Positions 24,443 through 32,609 of a stretch of DNA of 59,237 nucleotides are shown here, piece by piece. A program made the position numbers and the translations under genes. Each line of letters opens with the position of its first letter. Position 1 is the stretch's first letter. This DNA comes from Bacillota bacterium. Its GTDB lineage: Bacteria > Bacillota_I > Bacilli_A > RF39 > UBA660. The stretch covers positions 1 to 59,237 of the forward strand of contig DOEC01000002.1 in NCBI GenBank assembly GCA_003524085.1, given 5' to 3'. Under the pieces are notes generated by a model. The model was not told the DNA's origin. It did no database searches and saw only the letters and a list, made by a program, of their open reading frames with translations.

Positions 24443-24541
24443 AGGTGTGAAAACAGACTCAAAAAAGTCCAAAACAGGTGTAAAATAAGCCTTAAAAAAT
24501 ACCAAATTAGGTGTAAAATTGCATGTAAAAAACACCAAATC
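24443..24541. repeat. Three tandem 33-bp repeats
   Basis: Units start at 24443, 24476 and 24509, each beginning AGGTGTRAAA and ending AAAAAA...CCAAA. A degraded fourth start (ACGTGCAAAAC) is at 24542. The period is exactly 33 bp. The array lies between the gap terminator and the promoter at 24624, with no gene in it. Confidence 0.8.
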
Positions 24542-24623
24542 ACGTGCAAAACATTGATTTTTCTCCGAAAATAAGGCAAAAAAAGAGTCAAAGTTTTTTC
24601 AATTTAAAATCCATAATTTTTTC

Positions 24624-24652
24624 TTTACAAAAAATTAATAAACTTGTATAAT
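24624..24652 (+). promoter_or_regulatory. Promoter of the gene at 24679
   Basis: TTTACA at 24624-24629, 17-bp spacer, TATAAT at 24647-24652; AGGAGG follows before the ATG. Confidence 0.7.
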
Positions 24653-24678
24653 ATAAAACCAGACAAGGAGGAAAAAAT

Positions 24679-25266
24679 ATGTTAGAAACATTAAAAGCAA
24701 TTAAAAGAACACTTTTAACTGAAAACATCTATCAAGGGGATATATTCTTTTTACAAGACAAAAATGAAAATAGCTTTGAAAAAGCGTATATTGCTAGTTA
24801 CGCAATGCTAGAACAAAAATATGAAAGAAGAAGAGTATTATTTAAAACAGGTGATTCACCATATTATGTTAAAGAATTACTTACTGGCAAGAAAATACCA
24901 GTATTGTATTTAGAACGTCTAGACTATGATTTAGCAAAACCTGGACATTGTTTTAAATTCAATATATCAAAAGACAAACTACCTGAATATTGTATAATTT
25001 TTGATAAAAGCTATGCCAATTTTCAAGCGTGTACTAACTTAGCTAAACGTGATTTAGATTATGTTAGAAAAACACTAGCGTCTTACGAAAATGAAGATAA
25101 ACTTTTAAATGAGAAGCATAATACCCACTTAATAGACGAAATTTTGAGTGAATGCTTAAAATACGTTAATATAGTGAGTGAAAAAAGATATCAAAATGAA
25201 CAACGCGAAAATGAGGATGAAACAGCAAAAAGAATTTTAATTGAAAAATATCTTAATAGAAAATAA
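24679..25266 (+). CDS. Hypothetical protein
   Basis: 195 residues; I do not recognise the family. The first half looks like mixed alpha/beta with several aromatic residues and four scattered Cys; the C-terminal third is a charged helix (EKRYQNEQRENEDETAKR). There is no signal peptide or membrane segment. It is a single-gene unit with a clear promoter and terminator, inserted between gap and pgk. Confidence 0.7.
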   Translation: MLETLKAIKRTLLTENIYQGDIFFLQDKNENSFEKAYIASYAMLEQKYERRRVLFKTGDSPYYVKELLTGKKIPVLYLERLDYDLAKPGHCFKFNISKDKLPEYCIIFDKSYANFQACTNLAKRDLDYVRKTLASYENEDKLLNEKHNTHLIDEILSECLKYVNIVSEKRYQNEQRENEDETAKRILIEKYLNRK

Positions 25267-25274
25267 ATAATCTT

Positions 25275-25312
25275 AAGCACAAGTGACAGCTAGATGTCCT
25301 GTGCTTTTTTGT
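25275..25312 (+). terminator. Terminator after the gene at 24679
   Basis: AAGCACA at 25275-25281 pairs with TGTGCTT at 25300-25306, followed by TTTT; the inner part (GTGACAG...) may add pairs. Confidence 0.75.
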
Positions 25313-25372
25313 TTTTTTGTAAACAAACTTGTACAATAACAATTTTTTTAATTAACTTTCCCAAAACTAGTG

Positions 25373-25378
25373 TATAAT
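25373..25378 (+). promoter_or_regulatory. Candidate -10 of the pgk-tpiA operon
   Basis: A perfect TATAAT 18 nt before the pgk start. No good -35 is visible at the usual distance. Confidence 0.4.
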
Positions 25379-25395
25379 AAATATAAGGTGGTAAT

Positions 25396-26529
25396 ATGTT
25401 AACATTAAAAAATATTGATGTAAAAAATAAAAAAGTAATACTAAGGGTAGACTATAACGTTCCAATAAAGGATGGCAAAATCTTAGACATTAATAAAATA
25501 GTCGCATCTTTAGACACAATAAACTATCTACTTGATAATAATGCAAAAATAATAATAATGTCTCACTTAGGAAAAGTTAAAACAGAAGAAGATATAGAAA
25601 CTAACACACTTTTACCTGTAAAAGAAGTACTAAGTAAACTATTAAACAAAGAAATACTATTTAGTAAAGAACTAGAAGGCAAACACTTAGAAGAATTAGT
25701 ATCAAACCTAAAATCAAAAGATATCCTACTTTTAGAAAATACAAGAGTTATGGACTATCCAAACAAGTTAGAAAGTAACTGTGACGAAGCACTATCTCTA
25801 TACTGGTCAAGCTTAGGAGAAGTATATATTCTTGACGCTTTCGCTTCTTCTCACCGTGCTCATGCATCAACCACAGGAATACCTAAGTACTTACCTCATG
25901 CAGTAGGTTTCCTTGTAGAAAAAGAAATATCTGAACTAGATAAAATCAAAAACGAAACCAAAACACTTTTACTAGGCGGGGCTAAAGTATCAGATAAAAT
26001 AGCTATGATCAAAAACTTGCTTCCAACAACAGACAAAGTTCTAGTAGGCGGCGCTATGTGTGCAACATTCCTAAAAAGTGAAGGATACCAAACTGGTAAA
26101 ACTTTTGTAGATGATGACTTAATTAACGAATGTAAAACTCTTATAAAAACAGAAAAAATAGTATTCCCAGTAGATGTCGTAACAGAAACTGGGTCAAAAG
26201 AAATAGACGAGTTAACAGAAGATGACACCATTCTAGACATTGGCCCACTTACTATAGAAATGTTTAAAAAACAACTAAAAAACAAACCATTAATTATTGT
26301 TAACGGTACAATGGGAAAGTATGAAGATAAATTATACGAAAACGGTACAAAAGAAATATTAAACTATTTAAATGGTAAAACTAGCAAAGTAATTGTACTA
26401 GGTGGAGACGCTGCCTCAGCCGCCACAAAATATAATTTACAAGCTTACTATAAATCAACAGGTGGTGGAGCATCCCTTGAATACCTAAGTGGCGAAGTTT
26501 TACCAGCCCTAAAAATAATGGAGGACTAA
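25396..26529 (+). CDS. pgk: Phosphoglycerate kinase
   Basis: Glycolytic kinase transferring the acyl phosphate of 1,3-bisphosphoglycerate to ADP. 377 residues, slightly short for the family (about 390). Motifs are VILRVDYNVPI, IMSHLGK, ILLLENTR, AFASSHRAHASTTGIP, LLGGAKVSDKI, LVGGAMCATFL, IVNGTMGKYE and the C-terminal VLGGDAASAA and STGGGASLEYL. SHLGKV and ENTRV depart from the usual SHLGRP and ENTRF. The stop overlaps the tpiA start (TAATG). Confidence 0.95.
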   Translation: MLTLKNIDVKNKKVILRVDYNVPIKDGKILDINKIVASLDTINYLLDNNAKIIIMSHLGKVKTEEDIETNTLLPVKEVLSKLLNKEILFSKELEGKHLEELVSNLKSKDILLLENTRVMDYPNKLESNCDEALSLYWSSLGEVYILDAFASSHRAHASTTGIPKYLPHAVGFLVEKEISELDKIKNETKTLLLGGAKVSDKIAMIKNLLPTTDKVLVGGAMCATFLKSEGYQTGKTFVDDDLINECKTLIKTEKIVFPVDVVTETGSKEIDELTEDDTILDIGPLTIEMFKKQLKNKPLIIVNGTMGKYEDKLYENGTKEILNYLNGKTSKVIVLGGDAASAATKYNLQAYYKSTGGGASLEYLSGEVLPALKIMED

Positions 26530-27215
26530 TGAAAAAAATAATACTAAACCATAAAAGTTACTTATCTTATGAAGAAATTACAAAATATATAAAAGATATG
26601 AATAACATAAAAACAAAAGAAGAACTAATCATTTTTCCAAACATAAACTATTTAGCTTTATTCGCTTTATCAAAATACAAAGTAGGTGCTCAAAACTTCT
26701 ATAGTTACAACTATGGCTCATACACAGGCGAAGTTTGTTTGGAAAGCTTAAAAAGCATGAATGTAAACTACACAATTGTATCTCACCCAGAAAGAATACT
26801 ACTTAGACTTGACTCATACGAAGAAATGAAAGACAAACTATTTAGAAGTCTTAACATGGGTTTCAAAACAATACTCTGTGTAGGACATGATAACTCATTA
26901 AAAACTATAAAGAAAGAATTAAAATTCTACTTAAAAGGCGTAGAATATGATAGCTTAAAAAACTTACTAATAGCTTACGAACCAGCTAGCCATATAGACT
27001 CATCTAATGTAAACTTAAATGAAATTGCATATGTGACTGACTTCATAAAAAAATACATGCAAAAACACTATGAAATAGACACTCCTATACTTTATGGCGG
27101 TGGTGTATCCAAAGATAACATATCAGATGTTCTAAAACTAACAGATGGAGTACTAATTGGAAAAACAAGCACCAACATTCAATATCTTAAAGAAATCTTA
27201 AAATCTATAGAATAG
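26529..27215 (+). CDS. tpiA: Divergent triosephosphate isomerase
   Basis: Interconverts dihydroxyacetone phosphate and glyceraldehyde 3-phosphate. 228 residues, about 20 short. The active-site set is kept: LNHKS (Asn7, Lys9), VGAQNFY, His86 in VSHPER, Glu151 in AYEPAS, and the phosphate-binding YGGGVSKDN. But the flexible loop 6, normally P-x-W-A-I-G-T-G, reads PASHIDSS, and GHSERR has become SHPERI. It is coupled to pgk and is the only isomerase candidate in this glycolytic set, so it is probably functional but fast-evolving. Confidence 0.85.
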   Translation: MKKIILNHKSYLSYEEITKYIKDMNNIKTKEELIIFPNINYLALFALSKYKVGAQNFYSYNYGSYTGEVCLESLKSMNVNYTIVSHPERILLRLDSYEEMKDKLFRSLNMGFKTILCVGHDNSLKTIKKELKFYLKGVEYDSLKNLLIAYEPASHIDSSNVNLNEIAYVTDFIKKYMQKHYEIDTPILYGGGVSKDNISDVLKLTDGVLIGKTSTNIQYLKEILKSIE

Positions 27216-27224
27216 ATTTTTTCT
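27201..27224 (+). terminator. Terminator overlapping the tpiA stop
   Basis: AAATCTAT at 27201-27208 and ATAGATTT at 27212-27219 with a 3-nt loop, then TTTTC. Confidence 0.7.
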
Positions 27225-27226
27225 TT

Positions 27227-27299
27227 TTAGACAATTCACGCAACTTTTCATACATTTAAGACATAATTAGACAAATCCCGCATTTTTATGTAGTATAAT
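27227..27299 (+). promoter_or_regulatory. spo0A promoter region with two TTAGACAA sites
   Basis: TATAAT at 27294-27299 lies 30 nt before the spo0A ATG. TTAGACAA occurs at 27227 and 27267, exactly 40 bp apart. It differs by one base from the reverse of the Spo0A box (TTCGACA), and the second site sits about 20 bp before the -10, where Spo0A-activated promoters keep their box. Autoregulation is an inference. Confidence 0.45.
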
Positions 27300-27328
27300 G
27301 AACTCATAAAATAAAAAGGGAGACATAT

Positions 27329-28087
27329 ATGAAAAAGAAAATTTTAGTAGTAGATGACAACATTAGCATAGTAAACATGATTAAAGAATACTTTGCTAGC
27401 AGTAAGGAAGTAGAAGTATTAGATGAAGCATATGATGGAATTTCTGCATGGGAAAAGATAGAAAAGAACAAATACGACTGTATTTTACTTGACCTAATCA
27501 TGCCAAAAAAAGATGGAATATACGTATTAGAAAAAATAAAAGAAAAGAATTTAACACCTAATATAATAGTACTAACTAGCTATAATGAACAAGAAACAAT
27601 AAGAAATGTAAGTGAGTTTGGCGTAAAATACTTTATCCTAAAACCATTTGACTTTATTGATTTAGAAAAAAGAATACTAGACGCTACTAAAGAAAGAAAA
27701 CACTTAACTGCTGTAAACTTACTTGAAAAATCACTTGATACTTCAATTACAAAAGTATTACATGACCTAGGAATACCTTCACACATAAAAGGCTATCAAT
27801 ACATAAGAGACGCAATAAAATTTGTATATAACGAACCTAAATTAATTGGTGGAATAACAAAAGAATTATATCCATTAGTCGGAGAAAAATACTCAGTAAG
27901 TAACTCAAGAGTAGAAAGAAGTATTCGCCATGCAATAGAAGTATCATGGAACCGTGGAGACTGGGAACTAATGGAAGAAATATTCGGCCACTCAGTAGAC
28001 ATAGACAAAGCAAAACCAACAAATAGCGAATTCATTGTAACAATTGCAGACAAACTAAGACTAGACACACTAAAAGTATCAAACTAA
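27329..28087 (+). CDS. spo0A: Stage 0 sporulation response regulator Spo0A
   Basis: Spo0A is the phosphorelay-activated master regulator of sporulation entry in Bacillota. 252 residues. The receiver domain has ILVVDDN, phosphorylation Asp in CILLDLIMP, and VLTSY/ FILKPFD with the conserved Lys. The C-terminal DNA-binding domain is the hallmark: HDLGIPSHIKGYQYIRDAI, SRVERSIRHAIEVSWNRGDW and KPTNSEFIVTIADKLRL. The gene sits alone between tpiA and gpmI. No spoIVB is adjacent, unlike in Bacillus and Clostridium. A candidate partner kinase is the hybrid kinase at 40066. Confidence 0.93.
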   Translation: MKKKILVVDDNISIVNMIKEYFASSKEVEVLDEAYDGISAWEKIEKNKYDCILLDLIMPKKDGIYVLEKIKEKNLTPNIIVLTSYNEQETIRNVSEFGVKYFILKPFDFIDLEKRILDATKERKHLTAVNLLEKSLDTSITKVLHDLGIPSHIKGYQYIRDAIKFVYNEPKLIGGITKELYPLVGEKYSVSNSRVERSIRHAIEVSWNRGDWELMEEIFGHSVDIDKAKPTNSEFIVTIADKLRLDTLKVSN

Positions 28088-28110
28088 GCATTCAAACGAG
28101 TGCTTTTTTC
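28086..28110 (+). terminator. Terminator overlapping the spo0A stop
   Basis: AAGCATTC at 28086-28093 pairs with GAGTGCTT at 28098-28105 (one G-T pair), then TTTTC. Confidence 0.85.
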
Positions 28111-28129
28111 TCTTTTTAACCTAAATTAC

Positions 28130-28158
28130 TTTAAAAATAACTAAACTTGTGCTAAAAT
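28130..28158 (+). promoter_or_regulatory. Promoter of gpmI
   Basis: TTTAAA at 28130-28135, 17-bp spacer, TAAAAT at 28153-28158 with TGC before it (extended -10). Confidence 0.6.
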
Positions 28159-28176
28159 ATCTTTAGTAGGTGAAAT

Positions 28177-29685
28177 ATGAAAAAGATAATTTTATTAATA
28201 TTAGATGGCTACGGAATAAATAAAAGTGACTTCGGTAACGCTATAAAAGAAGCAAAAACTCCAGTAATGGATAAACTTCTAATGATGTATCCAAATTCAG
28301 AACTAGAAGCAAGTGGTACTTTTGTGGGATTACCTAAAGGACAAATGGGTAACTCAGAAGTAGGTCACATGACTATCGGTAGTGGTAGAGTTACTCCTCA
28401 GCCTTTAACATACATAAATGAAAAAATAAAAAATAAGGAGTTTTATGATAACGAACTATTAAATAACACAATAGACTACGTACTAGAAAACAACTCAAAC
28501 CTTCATTTAATAGGTTTGCTTTCAAACGGTGGAGTTCATTCAAGCATAAACCATTTTTATGCAGTTCTTGCTCTAGCTAAAATGAAAGGTCTAAAAAATA
28601 TTGTATTAGACATAATCACAGATGGAAGAGACACACCAGTTAAAAGTGGAATAAACTTTGTTTCAGAATTCATGGACAAAGCAGATAAACTAGGTATAGG
28701 CTGTATAAGTACAATAAGTGGTAGATACTATGCAATGGATAGAGATAACCGTTGGGAAAGAATAAAAAAATCCTATAATGCAATAGTATACGAGTCTGGT
28801 AATAACTTTCCTAATTACAACGTATGCTTTAACGAACACTATAAAAGAAATATAACAGACGAATTTATTAATCCAAGCGTAATCACACCAGGTAAATCTA
28901 TAAAAGAAAAAGATGCAGTATTGTTTATGAACTATCGTCCTGAAAGAATGAAAGAATTAATAAGTGCGCTAACAGACAAAAACTTCAAAATGTTTAGAAC
29001 AAAACATTTTGAAAATGTTAAATTTGTTTCACTATTTAATATACACAAAAATATACCTTTTGCTTTTGAAACAACTAAACCAAATAACACTTTAGGAGAA
29101 TACTTAATGGAGTTAGACTACACTCAAGCAAGAATAGCAGAAACAGAAAAATACGCACACGTAACACACTTCTTTGATGGCACAAAAGACTTAAATAGTC
29201 CTAACATAGAGAAATTCCTAGTACCTTCTCCAGACGTTCCAACATATGACATGAAACCTGAAATGAGTGTAGGAGAAGTAACAAGCACAGTTTTAAAAGA
29301 AATAGAAAATGATTATGATTTCATACTTGTTAACTTTGCAAACCCAGATATGGTCGGGCACACAGGAAACTATAAAGCAGTTGTAGACGCAATAGAAATA
29401 TGTGATTTCTGCTTAGGAAAAATATACGAAAAAGCTAAAGAACACTTTTATGAACTAATAATAACAGCTGACCATGGTAATGCAGAAAAAATGCTAAATA
29501 GAGACAAAACCCCAATAACAAGCCACACAACTAGCAAAGTTCCATTCATAATTTGTAATGATGAAATAAAACTAAAACCAGAAGGTACTCTAATAGATAT
29601 CGCACCAACTATAATAGACTTATACGAAATTAAAAAACCAGACGTAATGACTGGAGAAAGCCTAATAATAAAAGAAACTGAATAA
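28177..29685 (+). CDS. gpmI: 2,3-bisphosphoglycerate-independent phosphoglycerate mutase
   Basis: Manganese-dependent mutase of glycolysis, alkaline-phosphatase fold. 502 residues, usual length about 510. Motifs are LLILDGYGIN, the metal/phosphoserine site MGNSEVGHMTIGSGR, ITDGRDTPV, ISGRYYAMDRDNRW, MNYRPERMKEL, NFANPDMVGHTGNY and ITADHGNAEKM with the final SHTTSKVPFI. It completes the gap, pgk, tpiA, gpmI set; no enolase is in the window. Confidence 0.97.
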   Translation: MKKIILLILDGYGINKSDFGNAIKEAKTPVMDKLLMMYPNSELEASGTFVGLPKGQMGNSEVGHMTIGSGRVTPQPLTYINEKIKNKEFYDNELLNNTIDYVLENNSNLHLIGLLSNGGVHSSINHFYAVLALAKMKGLKNIVLDIITDGRDTPVKSGINFVSEFMDKADKLGIGCISTISGRYYAMDRDNRWERIKKSYNAIVYESGNNFPNYNVCFNEHYKRNITDEFINPSVITPGKSIKEKDAVLFMNYRPERMKELISALTDKNFKMFRTKHFENVKFVSLFNIHKNIPFAFETTKPNNTLGEYLMELDYTQARIAETEKYAHVTHFFDGTKDLNSPNIEKFLVPSPDVPTYDMKPEMSVGEVTSTVLKEIENDYDFILVNFANPDMVGHTGNYKAVVDAIEICDFCLGKIYEKAKEHFYELIITADHGNAEKMLNRDKTPITSHTTSKVPFIICNDEIKLKPEGTLIDIAPTIIDLYEIKKPDVMTGESLIIKETE

Positions 29686-29703
29686 TCAAAATTCAGTTTT
29701 TTC
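29675..29703 (+). terminator. Terminator overlapping the gpmI stop
   Basis: AAACTGAAT at 29675-29683 and ATTCAGTTT at 29691-29699, then TTTT. It also lies at the 3' end of the convergent methyltransferase gene. Confidence 0.85.
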
Positions 29704-30479
29704 TATTTTCTAAGTATATCCATCACATGACTACTTGTCCCTAAAAACTCATACTTTTCACAAATACTAAAGTGGTACTTTAAGTAAAGTTTAAACTCTT
29801 CCTCATCCAAACTATTAATCTCTCTTCTAAAATAATCAGTAAGCCCATCTTGACTAATAATCTTTTCTCTAACTAACTTACACTCATTCTTTAACTTGTC
29901 TATCTCTTCCAGTGTAACAAAACTATATAAATCATTTTCCTTACTTACAACGTGAAACTGTTGATTAACATTTCCCTTTTCAAAAGCAGCTTTTATATTC
30001 TTATCAATAAACCCATGTTTCATAATAGCATAATCATTGATATAATAACTAATAAAAATATAACCATTATCTTTAACTACTCTTTTAGCTTCATTTAAAG
30101 CTTTCACTTTATCTTCAAAACTAATTAAATGATACATTGGCCCAAATAAAATAACCACATCAAAACTATTACTTTTGAAACTACTTAAATCTATTGCATT
30201 TCCTAAATAACTCTTAACACTAGGACAGTTTTTTTCAAGCACTCTTAAATTATGCTTAACTAACTCAACAGCTGTCACGTCATATCCTAAATTACTAAAG
30301 TACATACTATACCTTCCAGTACCTGCTCCCACATCTAGTATCTTCGCATCTTTAAAATTACTTAAATACATATTAATATACTTTATAGCAGTTTCAAACT
30401 CAACTATCCCATGTCTTCTACTAAGCCTTTTATCCTCATTAAATTTATTATAATAATTAACTAGTTCTCTTTCATTCAT
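29703..30479 (-). CDS. Class I SAM-dependent methyltransferase
   Basis: 258 residues. The Rossmann SAM site is ILDVGAGTGRYSMYFSNLG (near residue 45), followed by TAVELVKHNLRVLE, DVVILFGPMYHLIS and a C-terminal cap region. The start is preceded on the minus strand by AGGTGAAG. The fold resembles small-molecule methyltransferases with the UbiE/YcgJ-type core. Substrate unknown. It is a single gene pointing against gpmI and divergent from thrS. Confidence 0.85.
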   Translation of the reverse strand: MNERELVNYYNKFNEDKRLSRRHGIVEFETAIKYINMYLSNFKDAKILDVGAGTGRYSMYFSNLGYDVTAVELVKHNLRVLEKNCPSVKSYLGNAIDLSSFKSNSFDVVILFGPMYHLISFEDKVKALNEAKRVVKDNGYIFISYYINDYAIMKHGFIDKNIKAAFEKGNVNQQFHVVSKENDLYSFVTLEEIDKLKNECKLVREKIISQDGLTDYFRREINSLDEEEFKLYLKYHFSICEKYEFLGTSSHVMDILRK

Positions 30480-30535
30480 ACTTCTTCACCTACACACTAT
30501 AATAGCAAATTTATTAAAAATATTGAAGAAAAAAG

Positions 30536-30563
30536 TTGAAATTTCAAAAAAAAGTGGTAAAAT
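30536..30563 (+). promoter_or_regulatory. Promoter of the thrS leader
   Basis: TTGAAA at 30536-30541, 16-bp spacer, TAAAAT at 30558-30563 preceded by TGG. Confidence 0.6.
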
Positions 30564-30569
30564 TATATA

Positions 30570-30772
30570 CAGTTAAATGTTTTGATTAGGACACGACTAA
30601 TAATAATTATTTACAAAAGCGAATTGTGTATGGTGTAAGACAATTAAATAACTTATTAGTTACTACCTATGAACAGGACTCGAAAGATGTTCCCGGGGTA
30701 AAACCTCGTTACTTAAATAAAGTTAAAAATGGATGGTACCGTGTCAAGCACTCCTTTAAAGGGGTGTTTTTT
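30570..30772 (+). promoter_or_regulatory. T-box leader sensing tRNA-Thr
   Basis: The leader has a T-box core GGATGGTACCGTG (30731-30743) and a downstream terminator, CACTCC paired with GGGGTG (30749-30766) followed by TTTTTT. Stem I is formed by ACTAATAA and TTATTAGT, with distal AATTGT/ACAATT and a GGTGTAAG loop region. The 3' side of the internal loop reads TACTACC, giving ACT (30662-30664) or ACC (30665-30667), both threonine codons. Uncharged tRNA-Thr is expected to favour the antiterminator and switch on thrS. An apparent 62-codon frame here is not a gene. Confidence 0.9.
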
Positions 30773-30800
30773 CATTTAACAAAAAGAAAGGAAGATAAAA

Positions 30801-32564
30801 ATGATAAACATTAAAGAAAACGAAAAACTAAGTGTAATGAACCACTCATGCGCCCATTTATTAGCGCAAGCGGTGCAGCATTTATACCCAAATGCTAAGT
30901 TCTGGGTAGGACCCGTTATAGAAGAAGGCTTTTACTATGACATTGATTTAGGTGACACAGTAATAAAAGAAGAAGATCTAGAAAAAATAGAAAAGGAAAT
31001 GAAGAAAATTGCTAAAGACGGAAAACGTATAGTAAGACATGAACTTACAAAAGAAGAAGCTTTAGAAAGATTTAAGAATGATCCATACAAGATTGACTTA
31101 ATTAATAGAATGGATGAAAATAGTACTATAATTAGTTGCTATACACAAGGAGACTTCACTGATCTTTGTAGGGGCCCTCACGTTGAAACAGTAAAAGAAC
31201 TAAAATACTTTAAACTTCTAAAAGTAAGCGGAGCATACTGGAAGGGTGACGCTAAAAACAAAATGCTTCAAAGAATTTACGGAGTATGCTTTGATAACGA
31301 AGAAGATTTAAATAACTACCTTACAGAACTATCTGAAGCTAAAGAAAGAGACCACAGAAAAATAGGCAAAGATTTATCAATATTCATGACTAGTGACTTA
31401 GTTGGTAAAGGAATGCCTTTGTGGCTTCCAAATGGCGCTATAATAAGAAAACAACTAGAAAACTACATATATGAAAAAGAAAGAAAAATGGGATACTTAC
31501 ATGTGTATACACCATGTGTTGGTACAACTGAACTATATAAAACAAGTGGACACTGGGATCACTATAAAGAAAATATGTTCCCAATGATGAAAGTAGACGA
31601 TGAAGAATTTGTACTTCGTCCAATGAACTGCCCACATCATATGCTAATCTATGCAAATGACTTACACTCATATAGAGACTTACCAATAAGAATAGGCGAA
31701 TTTGCAACAGACTTTAGATATGAAGCTTCTGGTGCAGTAAAAGGTCTAGAAAGAGTAAGATGCATGTGTCAAAATGATGCTCACTTATTTGTAACTCCTG
31801 AACAAATAAAAGAAGAATTTAAAAAAGTAGTATCACTAATACTTGATGTATACAAGGACTTTGGTTTCAAAAACTATAGTTTCAGACTTTCATTAAGAGA
31901 CCCAGAAGACAAAGAAAAATATTTTGATGACGATGAGATGTGGAACACAGCAGAAGACAAACTAAGGGAAGTTTTAAATGAATATGGCTGCTCATACAAA
32001 GAAGCAATTGGAGAAGCTGCATTTTATGGTCCTAAACTAGATGTTGAAGTAAAGCCAGCAGTTGGACCAGAAGTAACACTTTCTACTTGTCAATTAGACT
32101 TCTTACTTCCTAGAAGATTTGACTTATCATATATAGACAAAGATGGTTCAAAGAAAACACCAGTAGTTATTCACCGCGCTATATTTGGAACATTTGATAG
32201 ATTTACTGCATTTCTAATGGAAGAAACAAAAGGTGCTTTCCCATTATGGCTATGCCCAACTGAAGTTAACATAATTCCAGTAAACAATGACTACCACTTA
32301 GAATATGCAAAAGAAGTTTATAAAGATTTAGACGATATGAATATAAGGGTTAACCTAGATGATAGAAACGAAAAACTATCATACAAAATGAGAGAAAGTC
32401 AAACAAAGAAAAATCCTATAACTTTAATTTTAGGAGACAAAGAAGTAGAAAACAATACTATTAGTTATAGAAAATTTGGTAGTACTGAAACATATACTCT
32501 TCCAAAAAGCGATTTCTATAAGTTAGTAAAAGAAACAATAGATGCAAGAAAACAAAACATATAA
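30801..32564 (+). CDS. thrS: Threonyl-tRNA synthetase lacking the TGS domain
   Basis: Class II synthetase charging tRNA-Thr. 587 residues against about 640 in Bacillus. It starts directly with the tRNA-SAD editing domain (MNHSCAHLLAQAVQ, with the HxxxH, and later DFTDLCRGPHV), so the N-terminal TGS domain is missing. No upstream in-frame extension is possible because the T-box terminator lies there. The catalytic core is complete: motif 2 DFRYEASGAVKGLERVR, FVLRPMNCPHHM, motif 3 VVIHRAIFGTFDRF, then the anticodon-binding domain. AGGAAG precedes the ATG. Confidence 0.95.
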   Translation: MINIKENEKLSVMNHSCAHLLAQAVQHLYPNAKFWVGPVIEEGFYYDIDLGDTVIKEEDLEKIEKEMKKIAKDGKRIVRHELTKEEALERFKNDPYKIDLINRMDENSTIISCYTQGDFTDLCRGPHVETVKELKYFKLLKVSGAYWKGDAKNKMLQRIYGVCFDNEEDLNNYLTELSEAKERDHRKIGKDLSIFMTSDLVGKGMPLWLPNGAIIRKQLENYIYEKERKMGYLHVYTPCVGTTELYKTSGHWDHYKENMFPMMKVDDEEFVLRPMNCPHHMLIYANDLHSYRDLPIRIGEFATDFRYEASGAVKGLERVRCMCQNDAHLFVTPEQIKEEFKKVVSLILDVYKDFGFKNYSFRLSLRDPEDKEKYFDDDEMWNTAEDKLREVLNEYGCSYKEAIGEAAFYGPKLDVEVKPAVGPEVTLSTCQLDFLLPRRFDLSYIDKDGSKKTPVVIHRAIFGTFDRFTAFLMEETKGAFPLWLCPTEVNIIPVNNDYHLEYAKEVYKDLDDMNIRVNLDDRNEKLSYKMRESQTKKNPITLILGDKEVENNTISYRKFGSTETYTLPKSDFYKLVKETIDARKQNI

Positions 32565-32609
32565 TAATTGTATTAAAAATTGAAAAATGAAGAAAAAGGT
32601 GTAACATAA

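Noticed and set aside
24295..24591. A minus-strand frame over the gap 3' end and the 33-bp repeats
   Set aside because: It reads through the terminator and the tandem repeats, with repetitive translation and no start signals.
30626..30814. A 62-codon frame upstream of thrS
   Set aside because: It lies across the T-box, its terminator and the thrS start; no ribosome binding site.
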